Origin: an uncultured Pirellulaceae bacterium
GTDB lineage: Bacteria; Planctomycetota; Planctomycetia; Pirellulales; Pirellulaceae
Direction: 5' to 3'
Assembly: GCA_947259675.1 (NCBI GenBank)
Contig: CAMYNE010000153.1
Coordinates: 1 to 6,736, forward strand
DNA: 6,736 nt
Both the position numbers and the translations under genes were made by a program. Shown here piece after piece: positions 4,053 through 6,736 of the stretch; positions within the stretch are counted from its first letter, which is position 1, and each line of letters begins with the position of its first letter. Below the pieces are notes generated by a model. That model was not told where the DNA came from, searched no databases, and worked only from the letters and a program-made list of their open reading frames with translations.

Positions 4053-6736
4053 TCAGCTAACCACGTTGGATTTCATAAACTCCAAGGCCTCGACCAGTGC
4101 CGGTTTGATATTTTCTGGCTGTTTGCCGCCAGCTTGGGCCAAGTCCGGTTTGCCGCCTCCGCCACCACCGACCAGCGGTGCAATTTGCTTGACCCAATCC
4201 CCGGCACTGAGGCCTTTTTCGACGAGGTCTCGGCTGATTCCAGCCACCAGGATCACTTTATCGTCTCCTTGAGCGGCAGCAAGAAAAACCGCCACCGGAT
4301 TCGTCTTTTTGCGAACTTGATCGATCAGTTGCCGCATCAGTCCGGAATTGCTTCCCGGCAGACTTTGAACGATGACGCGAATATCACCGACCATTTCACA
4401 CATTTCAATCAGGGCTTCGGCGTTGACACTCGGTGCGTCGCTCATTTGCTTAACCTTTTTACCCATTGATTCAACGTCAGCCAACATCGAACTTACGCGA
4501 TCCGCGACGTCAAACAAAGAAACGTTCAATTGATTCGCCGTCGATTTGAGAATATTGCGAACCTCGAAATAATTCGGCGCCGCACTGCGTTTACCATTTG
4601 TCGCCAAAGGAGTCTCTTCTGAAAGCTTACTTTTCTTGCCGGAAGACAATTGCTTTTTCAGGTCTTTGACCTGTTGGTTGAGGCGTTTGACGCCTTCTGG
4701 AATATCGATGATCGCCACATCCAACTCGCGGGCGATTTTGTCTGCGGCAAGTTGAACTTTTTGCTGGTTCTCTTTTGCCTTCTGCCCCGTAACGGCAATT
4801 ACGCGGCGGGTGCCGGACGAGACACTCTCTTCGCCAAGGATTTCGAAGGCTTCAATCTGACCGGTCGATTCAAGATGAATCCCGCCGCAAAGTTCCTTGC
4901 TGAACTCGCCAATTGAGACCATTCGAACGGGGTCTGGATACTTTTCGCCAAACAGCATCATCGCCCCTTCTTTTTTTGCCTGCTCCAAGGGAATGATTTT
5001 GGCGGTGATTTCTGAGTCTTCATCAACTTTGCTGTTCGCCAGTTGTTCGACTTTAGCCAGTTGCTCCGGTGCAACGGGTTCCATGTTAGAAAAGTCAAAG
5101 CGCAACCAGTCGTCGGTGACTTTTGAACCCCGTTGTTGTGCATGCGAACCAAGGTTCTGCTGAAGGGCGTGGTGCAAAATATGAGTTGCCGAATGGGCGC
5201 GGCGAATTGCGATTCTGCGCTGTGGATCGACCGAAGCCGTAACGGAATCTCCCTTGGCCAGAGTTCCTTCCAGCATCTTTCCAAAATGCATGAAAACTTC
5301 ACCATTTTTCTGGGTGTCAGTAACCTGGAACCGGCCTTGGGACGCCCTGATAAACCCCGTGTCACCAACCTGGCCACCCGATTCGGCATAAAATGGAGTC
5401 CGATCAAGGACAACAATTTGAGGCAACTCGGATACGCTCAATGTTTCGGTTCGTTCGTCTCCGTCAATCAACCCAACGACCGTGACCGTTTCCTCCGAAG
5501 ATTCATACCCTAAAAACTCGGTCGATTTGACTTCGCGTTTGATTTCGTCGATGGGTCCATGGTCACCCATTACGGTATCCGCAATTTTGCCGCTGACTTC
5601 GCCATGCTCAATCATGGCGTCCTGGTAACCATTCCAGTCGAAAGTAAACTGGCGATCGTGCGCGATTGACTCAAACATTTCAGCCGGGATTCCATAAGTT
5701 TGATAAAGCTCTGCTGCGGCGCGCCCATCCACGACTGTTGAATGATCTGACTTCATTTGTGCAAAGATCTTTTCGATTCGATTCAGCCCATCGTCCAGCG
5801 TTGACAAAAAGCTGTCTTCTTCCTTTTTGATTACTTGAGCCACTCGTTCCGCAGTCCCCGTTAAATCAGGATAAGGCCTGCTCATCTGCGCTACGACGAC
5901 CGGAACAAGCTTAAACAAAAACGGATCGCGGATTCCCATATCGTGTCCTTGAAGAACAGCTCGACGAAGCAGCCGACGAATGACATATTCTTCCTTTTCA
6001 TATTTCTTACCGCAAACCTCGGCGGCAGCCTCACAGATCGGAAGCAGTGTATCGATGTGGAAGTTGGTTTTCTTGCCTTGAAGCGTCGCCGCGATTCGTT
6101 CCAGTCCCATACCTGTGTCGATGTTCTTGCTGGGAAGTGGCGACAGGTTGTCTGGTGGATCGCCAGCCCGATTGAACTGCGTAAACACGAGATTCCAGAT
6201 CTCGCATTCTGGCCCGTCCTCCGGATGAAAAAAGATCTCGCTGCAAGGGCCACAGACACCATCGGGTCCATCGGTCGGAGCGCCGGCCGGCCAAAAGTTG
6301 TCGTGCTCGCCCATGCGGGTAATTCGATCCAGTGTTAAACCAACATCTTTGTGCCAAACGTCAGCGGCCTCGTCGTCGTCCAGATAGACGGTCGCGGTCA
6401 AACGGTCGGGCTCAATTCCAAGCCACTTTTTATCCGTGAGAAACTCCCACGCCCAAATGATGGCTTCCCGTTTGAAGTAATCACCGAAACTGAAGTTGCC
6501 CAGCATTTCAAAAAACGTGTGATGATACGCCGTGCGGCCAACGTTTTCGATATCGCCCGTTCTCAAACACTTTTGACAACTCGTTGCCCGAGTGAACTCA
6601 AGCTCCACTTTGCCCAGGAAATGATCTTTGAACGGATTCATTCCGGCCGGAGTAAACAAAACTGACTTGTCCCACTTGGGCACCAGGACATCGCTCGCGC
6701 AAACGGTGTGATCTTTTGACTTAAAAAACTCAAGGT
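4053..6736 (-). CDS. alaS: Alanyl-tRNA synthetase, 5' end outside the window
   Basis: Charges tRNA-Ala with alanine in the cytoplasm and clears mischarged serine or glycine. The frame runs through the window edge: codons before GTG 6683 read LEFFKSKDHTV, typical AlaRS N-terminus, so GTG 6683 is not the start and roughly ten residues are missing. Numbering from GTG 6683 as 1: class II core with LFTPAGMNPFKDHFLG (9-24), HHTFFEMLGNFSFGDYF (54-70), CGPCSEI (144-150) and motif 3 DTGMGLER (189-196); editing domain with zinc ligands HSATH (497-501) and CGGIH (599-603); coiled-coil linker near 640-680; C-Ala domain with a six-glycine run (839-844) and AQAGG. Odd points: about 30 residues expected between CGKKYE and EYVIRR (near 229-231) are absent, removing the ADHxR helix; the usual LYDTYG is LYQTYG (Q328); and CGGTH is CGGIH. 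The rest of the protein looks normal and the frame is open, so it is probably functional unless the gap is an error. Confidence 0.97.
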   Translation of the reverse strand, partial: LEFFKSKDHTVCASDVLVPKWDKSVLFTPAGMNPFKDHFLGKVELEFTRATSCQKCLRTGDIENVGRTAYHHTFFEMLGNFSFGDYFKREAIIWAWEFLTDKKWLGIEPDRLTATVYLDDDEAADVWHKDVGLTLDRITRMGEHDNFWPAGAPTDGPDGVCGPCSEIFFHPEDGPECEIWNLVFTQFNRAGDPPDNLSPLPSKNIDTGMGLERIAATLQGKKTNFHIDTLLPICEAAAEVCGKKYEKEEYVIRRLLRRAVLQGHDMGIRDPFLFKLVPVVVAQMSRPYPDLTGTAERVAQVIKKEEDSFLSTLDDGLNRIEKIFAQMKSDHSTVVDGRAAAELYQTYGIPAEMFESIAHDRQFTFDWNGYQDAMIEHGEVSGKIADTVMGDHGPIDEIKREVKSTEFLGYESSEETVTVVGLIDGDERTETLSVSELPQIVVLDRTPFYAESGGQVGDTGFIRASQGRFQVTDTQKNGEVFMHFGKMLEGTLAKGDSVTASVDPQRRIAIRRAHSATHILHHALQQNLGSHAQQRGSKVTDDWLRFDFSNMEPVAPEQLAKVEQLANSKVDEDSEITAKIIPLEQAKKEGAMMLFGEKYPDPVRMVSIGEFSKELCGGIHLESTGQIEAFEILGEESVSSGTRRVIAVTGQKAKENQQKVQLAADKIARELDVAIIDIPEGVKRLNQQVKDLKKQLSSGKKSKLSEETPLATNGKRSAAPNYFEVRNILKSTANQLNVSLFDVADRVSSMLADVESMGKKVKQMSDAPSVNAEALIEMCEMVGDIRVIVQSLPGSNSGLMRQLIDQVRKKTNPVAVFLAAAQGDDKVILVAGISRDLVEKGLSAGDWVKQIAPLVGGGGGGKPDLAQAGGKQPENIKPALVEALEFMKSNVVS

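Noticed and set aside
5943..6338. Antisense ORFs inside alaS, including this one
   Set aside because: Shadows of the AlaRS coding strand with no family resemblance.
6681..6683. GTG as the start of alaS
   Set aside because: The frame continues upstream with conserved AlaRS N-terminal residues (LEFFKSKDHTV) up to the window edge, so the real start lies outside.

Overview
The window looks like a chromosomal segment from a member of the Planctomycetota, possibly a Pirellula/Rhodopirellula-type lineage. This is inferred from the style of the alanyl-tRNA synthetase (AlaRS), from a remnant of an ECF-type sigma factor of the sort abundant in that phylum, from an exported protein with no familiar domain, and from mostly weak Shine-Dalgarno sequences. 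Base composition looks close to balanced by eye. No tRNA, rRNA, CRISPR array, transposase or integrase could be seen.

Layout. Plus strand, left half: a membrane-embedded M48 zinc metalloprotease (4-1458, start possibly upstream of the window); immediately after it, a 5'-truncated and frameshifted ECF sigma-factor remnant (about 1466-1838); a gene-poor stretch (1839-2195) with a strong hairpin and a long-range inverted repeat; a small BON-domain protein (2196-2420); and, one base later, a 59-residue single-pass membrane protein (2422-2601). A symmetric terminator (2631-2660) separates these from the minus-strand half. There a signal-peptide-bearing protein of unknown function (3750 to 2683) lies downstream of alaS. 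The alaS gene enters at the right edge of the window and ends at 4053. The 302-base gap between them carries a cluster of TTGTT-type repeats next to the exported gene and a small hairpin just after alaS.

How the genes work together. There is no clear shared pathway. The BON protein and the small membrane protein are probably one transcription unit and may both act at the envelope. The protease and the exported protein are also envelope-related, but nothing in the sequence ties them together. alaS is a housekeeping gene.

The most notable observation is inside alaS. The reading frame is intact, but about 30 residues that are strongly conserved in other AlaRS proteins are missing where the tRNA-recognition domain begins. 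The missing piece holds the ADHxR helix and the neighbourhood of the Asn that reads the G3:U70 base pair in E. coli. The second G3:U70-reading position, Asp in the LYDTYG motif, is Gln here. This is either unusual biology or an in-frame sequence or assembly error, and it can be tested directly. I did not find convincing evidence for a wholly new multi-gene system.
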